Source: Mesaphorura yosii
Taxonomy: Eukaryota; Arthropoda; Collembola; Poduromorpha; Tullbergiidae
Direction: 5' to 3'
Length of the DNA: 64,000 bases
NCBI GenBank assembly: GCA_009869945.1
Contig: WIXG01000231.1
Coordinates: 1 to 64,000 of the forward strand
Part shown: piece after piece, positions 35,101-47,101 of the stretch
Layout of the letters: each line of letters opens with the position of its first letter
Position numbering within the stretch: position 1 is the stretch's first letter
Program-made: the position numbers and the translations under genes
The notes under the pieces: model-generated
What the model saw: only the letters and a program-made list of their open reading frames with translations
Databases searched by the model: none
Told to the model about the DNA's origin: nothing

Positions 35101-38100
35101 TTGAGCAAGGCGAAGCCAAGCAATTAGTATCTCGCTCCCCGCATGCTCTTTGATGTGCGAATTTGCTTTCGCCACTTGCGCTTTCACTCTAAACAAATAA
35201 TCCCGAAATCCCAAATAATAAATCTTTGCGTAATGAAATCAGCACAGTGCCGGCCGAGCGAACTGCCTATCCTGGGCCGCAAATTGGAATTTCCACCACA
35301 GAGCACTAGCTTTGTGAAGTTGCTGATTCAATTAGCACGCCTCGTCCTAATCCCTCATAACAAATGACATTTTAAGCTTGCTGACTCACACACATGTACG
35401 AGTAACCCGTTTGCTCGATGGCTTAAGTTTATTAGAAACAGTGTCTTCTTATCTTCATGGAACATTTGATTCGTAAACGTAGCCAATCATGTGCGGGCAT
35501 AGAGGAGCTGGCTAAAGTCATAAATGATTGGGATGTGGCGTCCTTGAGTCGATGGAAAGATTCATCTTACTCAGAATGGTTTTATTAAATATTTGTTGAC
35601 ATATTGACAGCTGACACTTCCTTCTCTGTTAACTGCGTGTGGCATCCTGCATGTGCGTGTGTCTGTTTCGTTCACTCCCTCGCTTGGTGTCATCTTTCCA
35701 ATTTCAGCTCAGCAGTCAACTCAACACTACAAATCGATATTGTCGTAATTTGGTATGACACGAAAACAGGAAGTGTGGTTCACCGTTGTCGTTGTCTTGT
35801 TCCGGTTTATCTTTCCATATAATCATCCGAACTCTAATTTGTCCTGAAATTAGCCAGCGGAGGGAGCACACGATTCCACAGCCGCATCGCGCTTGGGGCT
35901 GGACTGGACTGACATCTAAACCGGACTGATTAAATTACTCTCAACACGCGCCGGCAAACTGCACATTGTCATTTATAAACTCCTTGCTAAATTTAATTAT
36001 AGCCCAAAGTGAAATATCACTCCGCTAATATTTTACGCACTCCGCGGCTGTGTTCTTTCCTACTCCTTGGGGTTTTGCTGAACAAACGCCCGCGTGATAG
36101 CAGCGCTGTGAAGGAAGCAGAAATTGCATTTCGTTTCAATTAAATCTCTATTCATCCCATCGACCACGTACAAACGCAGTAGTCAGAGTCTCTTGTTCCA
36201 TAGTATATGGCTCCGGAGACTCGTGCTAGAGTGTGCTGTATTTGCTTTGCACAGTATCAGAAATTGCTTTTCGTAATTTACAACTTCCAACATTTCAACT
36301 GACAAACTATAATTTTTGTGAGCCTTTCTCTTATTTTGCTATAATTGGAAATAAAAGAGTTGCCGAAATTAGTTTTTCATTGTGACTCGTACTATTATTA
36401 CGGTGGGTTGCCCAACTACGTTGCACGTAATTATGAGCATTTGTCTGTTGTCCGGCCATGAATTCGGCCCAATTACGAAGGAAAGGAAGTAAATTAAGCC
36501 TTTTCACTACCAGTAACGGGATTCGCTTGTAATTTGAAGATATTTCTAGATTTTCGGCGTTTTTCGGTCATTTCTGACCTCGGCCAGGCTTAGAGAGCGA
36601 CGCCAGCATGTCATCTGTGCCTCAGATGCTTTCTTCACAAGGAAATCAGACGCAGACGCTTCCAGCTATTCAGCGTAATTCAGCTTCACAGTTGATGTAG
36701 TTAATTATGAATATTTTATACTCTTTCCGGCTCCATTTCAATCACAGCAAATTGCGAACTCACTCAACTCAGTTCAACTCAGTTGGAAAACTTTATCTTT
36801 GATGTTTGAAGTTGACAGCACGAACCGAACTCCGAGGTTCCAAAACCGGGAACCGAGACATTGCCTCCTCTTGCCTCTGGGTGCACCTGTCACGTCATCT
36901 CGTAATGATATTAAACAAATACTGCCTAGAACTCAGGCCTGTTGAATACGGATGCTCTGAATATGTAATAATGCTCCTTGATGGCAATTTCACTAATTAG
37001 GAACCATGCTCGGGGAAATACTCAAGTAAAAGCCACAGGTTGTTACAAACACATGAACGAGGAACGAAGTGCTCAGACACTTTACAGGTGATGATATTTA
37101 GCTCGATTAGTGAGAAATGCGTCATGGCATTACTTCAACAAGAGGGAACACATTAAAACGATGTGTAATATTCATGTGATGCGAAAGTGGAGACTGCCGG
37201 GGAAAGTGAAAGTCAACAGGTGAATCCGAGAATTAGCAAATCACGGAAAGTAGCGAGTACAGGAAACCTTACGACATAAATATTCAATGAACAAGTGAAC
37301 GAAATGTCTAAATACGTGGAATGTAATGTGCGTCGCAATTTGCGTGCGCAGTTAATATAGTTTAAATTCTCAGATGAAACAAACATTCCAGGCGTTAGCA
37401 TTTCGCCGGAGAAAGCCGTGCGAGCAAGGCCAAAGCTCAGTTGAGTTCGGGGGTTGGAGCTTGCGCTTTCCCCTCAGCAGCACAGCCGCAGACAAAGAAC
37501 GAGTCAGGCACACTGTAAAAGGCTGCAAAAATTATTTACTCCTTGTGCAGGTTCACTCCTTCTGCTCCGCGTAGTTCACCGCTCACTCTTTTCTTTGCAC
37601 TCTGCATGTACTTTCACTGTTGGCTTCGCGTGCCCGTTTCAGTAGTTTTATCTCGCGGTGCTTTCCTCTCTTGGTATTACTAACATACCAATGTTTCCGC
37701 TGCCTCCTACCTTCCAGTCGTCGGTTTAAAAGTGTGCGTACGAGAGATGGAGAAGAACGTCGAGTCAAAGTTTTGTGACAACTTACTTTCGAAGCAGCAG
37801 CAGCAGTGACTGACATTTGGTGAATTCATTGGAAATTGTAAGAAGTGTAATTCAAGTGTATTACTTTCCTGCGTTCTGCCCACCTTCATTCGTCGATGCT
37901 GCGAGCGTGTGAGCCACGTTTCTCCCGCTCTCAAAGAGAAGCGGTCGCTTTTTCTCTGAAAGTTCTCGATATTAAGTCGTACTTTGTAAGTGCGGAAAAT
38001 CTCTTTTTGATCTGTGAAAGCAAGACAACTGCCTCTGTGCTGAGCTCCTACCTTTAAAAAACTGATCATAATATAATATACATAATACACATAAAGCCTT

Positions 38101-38433
38101 TTACGGAAGAGTACGCACTCCACATAAAAGTAGACAGCTTCCATCTCCTTCCTCCAGTCTTCTGTGCTTCGTGCACGTGAAATGCAAAGGCAAATCGGCG
38201 GTAGGAAAAGTTCTGACGATGACATAAACAACGGCGGCAGCAACAGCATCAGTGAACCGCCAATCCTAAACCGCATTTCTCTGATTTCAATCTCATTCGA
38301 AGACGAAGGAATTGCTTGTTTGCACATTGTGCATGTGTGCAGTCAAGTCACTGTATTATTCGGCAATATTTCTATTTATTTCTGCGTCTTTGATTATATT
38401 GTTATTATTATTAATATTGCCAAATCACATCGA

Positions 38434-38483
38434 CAACACAGCCGGTTTTCTCCCAGCAGTGGGACAAAGCACCGGCTGTGCTG
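38434..38483. repeat. nested inverted repeat (hairpin)
   Basis: Outer arms CACAGCCGGT and ACCGGCTGTG are a perfect 10 bp pair, extendable to 14 bp with one mismatch. The 24 nt between them holds a second stem TCCCA/TGGGA. If transcribed it would fold into a two-part stem-loop. Confidence 0.7.
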
Positions 38484-38562
38484 TGCGTTATTAGAAATTG
38501 AGTGTAAGACAGTCAGGCTTATTCTGCTCTCGAGATAGATTCTCTGTCCGTATTCGGTTCGG

Positions 38563-38630
38563 AGCAGCAGCAGTAATAATAATCTCATGGTCATCGTAGC
38601 CAGCAATAACAATAATAAAAACAAATCCAC
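38563..38630. repeat. CAG / AAT microsatellite tract
   Basis: GCAGCAGCAG followed by TAATAATAAT and further AAC/AAT triplets. Simple-sequence DNA in the presumed intron. Confidence 0.65.
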
Positions 38631-40549
38631 AAATCGGAACGATCGCAATAAAAGGCGGTTTGGTTATAGAAACGTACGCGTGTATCTCTCACGATTGCGA
38701 ATCTCCGTGTGCGTTTGTGAGACTGCGGTTGCAATTGAGAAAGAGGCGCGTTGTTTTCTTTTTGGCCTCCGACGAGAGCAGGAAACCCATAAAAGCACTA
38801 CAACTGCTGGTTTGATTGTTCACAGCACCTCGGCACCACAGCTGGTTTTATTTTCATTTTTGGTCGGTTGAAATGAATCTTACACTTGCGAGAAAAGTTG
38901 TTGAGATCTCTTCCTTTCGTTCTTCCTTTTCCTCAACGTCTTTCCAGTTCGCTGGAAGTCCAAGCTGCATGAAGGCTGTAAAGGGTGAGCCGTAACTTTG
39001 CTCTTGCTCGCTGGCTTCGCTATTCGCTTTCTGCTAATGAGATTTCTCAGTACATGGATACGTTCAGTTTCGAACTGCAGTTCAGGAACGTTTAGAATGG
39101 CCATGGCTGTGCTTGTGGCGCACTAATTTTCGATTCCTCTGTATTCCCAACTCTCCGTTTAGTTTAGATAACACAGACACACGCTTTCATCCGGTCGGTT
39201 TTCGTTTTTCTCTTTTTGATGAGCAAACGGTACACGCGGACGCGGCCATCGTTCCACGCGAGACTGAGTGAGTTTCCTTTCGCATCTCGGCTGCTTTTTG
39301 CTTTCACTTCATTTCTCGATTCAGCAAACACAAACAACAGGTTCAAGCAAGGACATTGTTGAATCTGTGTTCGGTGTACACGTGGATGTGTTTTGCTTTG
39401 TTTGAACAGAGCGCGAGTGTGAGAACGAGAATGAGTGCGAGTGAGACATAAAGAAATCTTTGGTGTGCAAAACTGGTTTTAGAAAATAAAGAAGCAATAG
39501 CAATTTAGTTCAAAGTGGTGTTTGAATTTATTAGAATTTTCATGCCTGCCTAGATGCTGATGTGTAGTAGCTGTGGAGCTGAAATTGCTAGTGGGTTCGG
39601 AGCACTGATCTCTTCAGGAGGCACAGGGGACTTTGAAATCGTTTTCAAGTGAACCGTGACAAAGTCTCTCAGAAAATACTTGGCATTGGTACGCCATAAG
39701 GCTGAAGTGCTTAATGCGTCGTATTGCCTGCTTGAGCGGCTTCCTGTCGTGCTATTTCCATTCTCAGGAGCCTGGAACAGGTGGAAGTCATTATCGTCGC
39801 AAACATATAGTTTAAGAAGCAGCGTAAATAGTAAATATGAATATTATTACGAGCCTCCTTCCTGGAAAGGCAGGAAGAAGTTTTGGCGAAACTTACTCTT
39901 GCGAAATAATATTACTCCGGAGAAATTAGTTTCACTTTCCTCGCGTTGTGTTGCGTAGCATAATCTGTTTACTTCAAGAAATTCTTCCGGTCTCGTTATT
40001 TGGGCTCCGACAGCTTAGCCTTTTGGCCTACCTCTCGGCCAGGAACTCTTGAACTTTACAACTTGTTAAATTTTCAATTATCTCCGTAATCGCCTTAGCC
40101 GAGTATTTACGTCGTAATTTAAGCGAGACTCGCTTCCTGCCCGGTCCGGCCATAATAATCACCAACGCCATTCACCATATTGGCAACTCGCTACTCTCTT
40201 AATTGCATTTCTAATTTCTTTGATGCAGAAATGTTGCATAATTACTTCTTAGTTTAATGCGCCGTGCCAACAAATTGCTTTCTTACCTCAAAATTTTGGA
40301 TGCGAGCCCCTTACCTTCTTTTTCCTGCCCACGCATACACAATCCTTCAGCAGCCAGGCTTGCTTGTGTGGCGGACCTTCGTATAAGAAGGTAAAAAGAG
40401 GAGAGTGTCATCAGATTGTTTTCACCATGCGTGCGAAAGCAAACTTTTAATTCGGCGTAGTTCCTTTGAAGTTATGCACGACTGAACTGATGGAAGGCCT
40501 TTCGCCTTTGCCTTTCGGTGGTGGAAGGCAAAATGAAACCCCTTTACCG

Positions 40550-40705
40550 TGGGCTGGGATCAAAAGTTCCCAAGAATTGCAAGCTACATTCCTGGGACTA
40601 GGATCAAAAGTTCCTAGCCAATACAGAATGGTTGTCTGGGATTGCGAACAATTGTTACCAAATCAAACAATCTGCATCCCTGGGACCGGGAACAATTGGT
40701 CCCGT
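40550..40705. repeat. four imperfect copies of an approximately 43 bp repeat
   Basis: Units start with CTGGGA at 40554, 40592, 40636 and 40680, spaced 38, 44 and 44 bases. Units 1 and 2 share GGATCAAAAGTTCC; units 3 and 4 share GAACAATTG. Units 2 and 4 are near-palindromic (CTAGGA...TCCTAG, GGGACC...GGTCCC). The array ends in CCCGTTAAA, a TTAA like the piggyBac target site, about 160 bases before the piggyBac reading frame. It may be the element's subterminal repeats. Confidence 0.65.
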
Positions 40706-40862
40706 TAAATGTTTTTAATTTTCCGTTTACTTCTTCTGAAACGTCGAGTTCATTTTCTCATTGGATCTGAAAAATTTCGTGTTCAGTGGTGAGTGTGTGT
40801 AATGGTGCCTGATTTCCCATTGAAACCGCTCTAATCATCGAATTTCTCGGCGTGACCTGAAG

Positions 40863-41967
40863 ATGCCTTACCATTTACGGTCAAGACTGGTCGCGGAGTC
40901 CTCCTCGTCATCCTCTTCGCAGTCTGAAGCCGAGGAACTTAGCCAAGATGGGGGTCTTCTGCCTGAACCTGACTCGTTGGGTAACAAACCAAATGAAACA
41001 AAACACTTGCCAAAAGATTCACGTGCATTACAACTTTTAGGAATATCAAAGGAGTATCGACTGAATGTGACTCCAGAATTATGGCGATAATTCAACCCTG
41101 TTTATATAGTCATTATAAACGCTAAGTTGGTCGTCTTTGGAGTTATTCCGTCCATATCTCAACATAAATCTTCTGGGTCTTTGTCGATAACTACTTCACG
41201 TCTCCTGATTTGGCACATCAACTCAGAAAGGCAGCCTACGTTTGTGAAACTTTACGTTCAAACAGGAGGCACGTACCGAAACTGGACCAGGGCGAGTAAT
41301 TAGCAAGAGGTGATGTCAAAGTGTTCACTACTGATCAAGAGCCCAGCACTGTGATGATAGAATTGTGGAAGGACCGACGGAACGTCTACCTACCTGAGTC
41401 GAGGAAACATTTCCAGTCATTGTAACTTAGTGTTGTGTAAATCAGTTCGTGTGGCAGATGATATCGACGGGGGTTCCACACGGAATGAAAACTGTCACAT
41501 CGAAATCAGGCACGGTGAAGGAGAAACCTGGAACTGTGGTTCTATACAATCGGCTGGCAAAAGGAATTGACTTGGCGGACATGTCAATGCAATACTACCA
41601 CCTTACAAAGAAAACAGCCAAATGGTACAAGAAGCTGTTCTTCAGGCTCCTGGATTTTGCAATCTTCAACGCGTTTTGTATGCGCTGATCCCTGAAACCG
41701 AAGACAACGTTCTTGGAATTTCGCTTCAACTTAGTCCGTCAAATCCTTAAAATATTCGGGGGACCGACGCAGGTTGGGAATCCGCTGTGTCTGGTTGAGC
41801 GTGATTTTCTGTGCACCAACCCAAGACGTCACGCATTGCATCGGTGCTCTGTCTGCCCGAATGGTGCCATGAAAAAGGAATCAAGAGCTTCGTATCGGTG
41901 CAAGCAATGTAATTTACCGATGTGTATTGAATTCTTCGAACCGTATCACACAAAATTGCACTTTTGA
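40863..41967 (+). pseudogene. piggyBac-type transposase remnant
   Basis: An ATG frame opens with a Ser/Glu-rich acidic N-terminus (ESSSSSSSQSEAEE), as in piggyBac proteins. Further down in other frames are VDNYFTSPDLAHQL and a following SNRRHVPKLDQG, the conserved DDE-core region, then YNRLAKGIDLADMSMQYY and KTAKWYKKLFFRLLDFAIFNA. It ends in a C-terminal cysteine-rich finger, HRCSVCPNGAMKKES then YRCKQCNLPMC...YHTKLHF. The frame is broken by several stops and frameshifts between about 41090 and 41710, and part of the catalytic core is missing, so it is dead. Terminal inverted repeats were not located. It sits in a presumed intron of the plus-strand gene. Confidence 0.82.
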
Positions 41968-44900
41968 GTAGAGTTAGTTTCAGTTCAGGTCGCAAAGTTT
42001 AAATGTTGCATTTGAGTCCTGTAAAAACTTCAAGTTCCACTTCTTACAATAAATCACTGAAAATCCTCCCCAGGGAGCGGCTTGTCAATGTAAAATCTCC
42101 ACCATTGATTAGCAAATGCAAGTTCAGCTTGATAACTAATTAATTGCCCATGAAAACACATTTTTCCCCAATACATGCCCATGCTAAAGGGTAAATTCAT
42201 GCTTGAATTTCTTGAGACATTCCCAAATTGGGACTGACGCTCTGAAGGTTTTGAAAATTTAAAAAAAATTAGGATACCCGAGAAGCTTCAGTCAGGTTTT
42301 TATGGCTCACTGACCAGTTGTCATAAATCAGAGCAAATTTGTCAAATATTCAATCAAGGGCTCACATTTCGTGGCAACTACCACTGCTGTTGTGACGTGA
42401 CGGAGGTTTGTAGTGCCAGAATAGTAAGGCACTTTTCTTGTTCATTTTTATTTCCTGTCGTTTTCACAACACACGAAGTCTGGGTCTGTCGTTATATTGA
42501 GCTGTCGGCTGTCACACTCGGGGAAAGTTCCAAATCGACTTTAGCGAATGCGAACTTGAGCTGTCACGCCGCGGCACTGCAGGAAGTAGTCGAAATATCA
42601 GAGATCATCATCATCAACTTCATCACCTCCTCACCACGCCACACCATGCCATTTGAATTTCTTTCGCATTTCGCCGTGCCCATGCCTACTTTTGGACCTT
42701 TGTTTTTGCCACTTTTCTTCAACGGTGGCTGCGGCTGCTTGAATAAGAAAATAAAGATGCGCATCAACTGGAACGAAACTCGCGAGGCATGGAGTGGGAA
42801 ACTGGAAACCTCATCTTTCTGTCGAGGTTGACTTTTTTCGCATTTCACATTTCGCCTTCTCGTTTCAGAATTCGCATCTGCACTTCGCATTTCGTGCGCT
42901 GTACTTCTTTTGTTTCTAATCCGTTTCATACATGCTTTCACAATCTTCAAGTCTGGAGATTTTCTTTCCCTTTGTCATTACCATCTGTGGCAGCGGCCGT
43001 GGCAGCAGGCAGCATGCATAACTATAAAATATACACGCGTGTGGCATATGGCGGTGACATGCTTACCGCACTCGCATTCACATTTTGCACTGCTTCAAGT
43101 TGAAAATTTGGTTGCATGAATTGCCGCTGAACGAGTGTCAGACCGACTGCTGGCCTAGTGCGTTTTCAAGTTAGGGAAATTGAATGCCGTCCTCTTCCTT
43201 CCCTTTCACATTCTTACACTCGCATTTTGTGGCTTGAAGCGTACAACTCGTAGAAGTTACAAATGCGAGGTTATAATAAAAGGCTTGTCGCTGACAGCCA
43301 CGACATATTTATTACCGCATCACGGAAAAGGCGTGCGCGTACCGAAGAGTACAATTTTTGCGAGTTAATTACGAGATTACAAGAGTCACACCAGTTGCCT
43401 GCCTGCCGCAGCACGCCTGTCCTTGTTACACTCACACGTTTTAGAGTGGCAATTACTGCGAGACAGATGCGCACGACCACAAATGACATCAGCACGAAGC
43501 GTGAATGGGTAGTTAAAATTGCATTTAGGAAACAGGAATTTTACGAGTCCCAATTTGGTAAGTTGTAACAATCGGTCGTCAACACTGCAGTAAATCAGGC
43601 CCACATGGAAAGCAAAAAACAAAAGTTTACGACTTTTCCTTTGTCCCGGCCTTCCATTAGTTTGGTACCAGTCAGAGCAGGCAGAAGCTTGTGTTTTGTG
43701 TTTGGCTATTTTATTACCGGAGGCAAGAAATTACGAAAGGTAAAGAAAAACATGAGTAGAGACTAGTCGTAATCATAATGGCACTGATGATCGTGATAAT
43801 CCACCACAGCCTTCTGCCTCATTTTCGTTGTTTTGGCCTTTTCGAGGTCGTGGGCGCAGGCATCGCATGATCCTATCAGCACAAGTTGGCTGATGTCAAC
43901 CAATGTAATACTTCGTCATGAGTATCACAGGATTAGCACACTTTTAATAGGGATCTTGTTAATGCTGTTGCTGTTGCTTCACTTGGCTGAGGCTGAGTAC
44001 AGGCAGGCAGGCGGTAAAAGTAATCGCATTGTTGACACTTCTTTCCTTTCGCTAACGCACTCAGGCAGGAAAGGAAAGGAACTTGTGCCACACAGCAGCA
44101 TAGTGCAAGTTGTGCAAGTTTGCTTCTTAGCACGGTTCGAGCACGAACCAGCAAAGAATTGAATCTGTGTGTTCCATCCTCTGCGCTGCGAGTGATGCAT
44201 GGCTTTTCTCCTCCTCCATAATAACTCTCTCGCACAGCAACAGTGTGTGCGGTGCTACGGTCTGTGCGGAACCTGCAGTTCAGTTTTTTACTACTTTATT
44301 CCACTGTCTGTCCAAACAACCAGTCAGCCAGCAAGTGCAAACCGACGACTGACTATTCATAGACCATGCCATTGTGAGTGCGAAGCTTTGTGAGAAAGAA
44401 TGAGTTGAGCATTAAGCACGTTTTGAGCATCGCGCACACAGTGCACACGCGTCAAACGCAATTTCCGCGGTTTGTTCTCACAAATTGTTCATTTTCCACA
44501 TTTTGGTGCAAAAGTGCAGTGGATATTTTCATACGCAAAGGCACGCATCAGTTTTTGAAGTGTTTTTGTGCAAAGTCTGTGGTATTGCTACAAAGCCGGG
44601 TGTCCAGCGGTAAATCTTCCTTTGTGATCAAACGTGGTAATCCTTTCTGCACGTAAATACCAGCTTTGGACATTCGACTGTCAGCGTCGGTTCAATAAGA
44701 GACGGGTTCTAGATTAGATCACACAGCCAGGACTGAATTTGAAAGAGATACGAAATTCATTTCATTTCTGAGAAGGACGCAAGCACTGCATAGGAACAAG
44801 TGTTGAATTTCAAAATGCGCGACGCAAGCATGTTTCATAACAATGCAATGAGGTGTTTGGCAGTGAGACCAGTGAAAGGTGGGCAGGCACAAGACTGTTA

Positions 44901-46999
44901 GGCTCACAGACTTATTTGTATGCATAGATTGATAGCATATTGGATCATCATCTAAATTTAGTTTCCAATTCCGTCAGTCTGGACGACAGGGATAAGGTGA
45001 AAGCGAGACGCGACGAGAACCCAATAAGGTGAAAGGAAAACCTCCGGGAAACATTCACCGGGTGCGACGTGAAATCCTGCGCTTTTGGAGCGCGTGCATG
45101 AAAGAATAACTCTTGTTGCAGCCGGGTTACATTTCTTGTCCAAATTGTTGCAACTCTGTCGTGATAGGTTAACAAGATAGCAGAGCTAACTTTCATAACT
45201 CAGTGAATTGACCGGTTATTGTGTGAAATCTGATCTGAAGTAAATCGAGTAGACGTTGGAAATCTAATTAAAATCGCTTTGGACAGCTAATTAATTTAGT
45301 TAATGAATCTGAAGTATTCCCGAGCGTGCTGGAGCGGAACTTCAAAATTGCACGTTAGCACGTGATGTTGCTAACCTCATTCAAGTCGGAGTGTCCAGTT
45401 GCCTTCGCCAAGCCAAGCGTTGGTGTGATGTTGCGTGAAACATTCTCGGTTGAATCTTCTTTTTCATTTCCTTTCTCCTACTCGCATGCTTGCACGAACG
45501 AACGTCCCGACGAAGGTTGACCTCAAATGAATTTTTATCCATTTCAATCCTAGCATTTCTTTGCCTTGACTTTTGCAAAGGTTGAGCCTCTCAAATGTTA
45601 CAAGTCTGCATCGTTGACTTTGACTTCCTACTGTGCGAGTAGACAACAAACACTCTTCTCGAGAATTTAATTTCGTGCGAGAAAGTTCTATTCTAGTGAG
45701 ATGCATTTACAGTTGGAAGGCAATGAAATGAAGGAAAGATTTTGCGCGCTTCCTAATCCATGATTGGCACTCAAATAAAAATTAAATAGAATTCACGATC
45801 CATGTTCGAAAATTCGAAAGCAGTAAATGCCAAGAGAATTTTAAAAAATCCACTCACCAAAAAGTAAATACCAATACAAAGAAATTTTCGTGGAATCGAA
45901 TAATAATTGCGAATGAAAATGCTCTCATTACTTTTTATTGTCAAGGAATGAATATTTGAAAAACCTGGAATCGGCGAAAGTGCTCTTTGATCCTCAGCGC
46001 AAAATTCACGCACAAGACAAAACCACAGCCACAGCCTTGCTTGGCTTGTCAAAAGGCAAAATGCTTGAGCCCCATCAAATGAGTTAGAAATCAGAGAGCT
46101 TTGAAATTTACCATCACTGCCATACGTCGTTCAAAGTTATAATTTTGATGAGTGGGATTTTCCTACCATACACTGAGGCTGAATTGGCGCAGAAGAAAGG
46201 AGTTGAAGGTCTCAATGGCAAGACAAGTGAGCGAGGATGAGCTTGAGTTTAACATGATTAAGCACACGAAGCATGTTAATGTAATAATCCTTACTCATGT
46301 AATAGGAGATGAGAGTTAGCTTCAGGGTCGTTTATGATTCTCCTCTGCTTCCCTTTCTTCCATTGCTTGTGCTGGTGCGCGTGCTGGAGAAAGCGAAGGA
46401 AATCGGTTTATGAAAGCGCCCCGGGTCTACAGCTGTTTGTGCCGCTGCTGCCATTAAGGGCTATTGCCAATCGTACTGGCATTCGTACTCACTGTCTTCT
46501 TCCTTCTCTTTGTCTTCAACAAGTACTTTCTCTTATGCGATAGGCGGTCGGTGACAGAGGAATAATGGCCGAGCAGACATTTGTAATCTCTTGTAATCAC
46601 TTTAAGAGTCTATTATACAAATATGCATTGGAAACAGACAACATGAACTCACACGTCAAGCGTGGTTGCGAAGCGTCAACCACTAAACTCGAGTGAACTG
46701 TTCTGGGCATTCTAATTACAAATGCACCAAAGTTGTTAGGATTCCAGTGACATGCAAAGTGAAACTGAGAAATGTGCAATGGAGTTAAAGAATCTATTAT
46801 GTGGTATGAAACGACGTGCAAGAGACCACACATGAAATTAATTAAAACCTGAGACTGGAGTGAAATGAGTTGATTTGTGGGGCGACCGATCTTGTGCTGG
46901 TGAAGGAACTGTCGGGGTCCCTCCTTCGGCGGGAGCCTTGCTTCGTTCTTAATCTCCATCGTACTTTTGTCAACCCTGTGGTACTAATTACGAGACTAG
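41968..46999. other. non-coding, presumed intronic
   Basis: About 5 kb, no supported exon. Several frames of 80-140 codons lack recognisable domains and have skewed composition from the underlying DNA. Confidence 0.35.
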
Positions 47000-47101
47000 A
47001 TGACTCAAAGCAGACCAATTGCTGGTTCCTCTGGCGGTCGCACGCGACTTCATCGGAGACAAGACAGTATCCAAGACGAAAAAACTGCCAGATTCATTCG
47101 G
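47000..47101 (+). CDS. alternative first coding exon 4 of an unidentified large gene
   Basis: An in-frame TAG lies immediately before the ATG, so the start is well fixed. 34 codons, beginning MTQSRPIAGSSGGRTR and ending TARFIR, are followed by the donor GTAAGC in phase 0. The exon encodes a basic, polar peptide with RRQDS, which fits the basophilic kinase pattern RRxS/T. Same strand and phase as the other alternative exons and same proposed partner at 54592. Confidence 0.6.

Larger units (their letters stand above)
32168..40549. other. non-coding, presumed intronic
   Basis: About 8.4 kb with no supported exon on the plus strand. On the minus strand an ATG followed by nine codons ends at GTAAGT at 37787 (see findings). 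A 206-codon minus frame (37707-38327) has no recognisable domain. Contains the hairpin at 38434-38483 and a CAG/AAT microsatellite near 38570. Confidence 0.35.

Noticed and set aside
36609-36701. Short ATG frame MSSVPQMLSSQGNQ...
   Set aside because: Only a weak donor (GTAATT) in phase 1; no link to the common exon.
37707-38327. 206-codon minus-strand frame
   Set aside because: The longest unexplained frame, but its composition looks like translated non-coding DNA and no splice sites or motifs support it. About 0.1 such frames are expected by chance, so it is not impossible.
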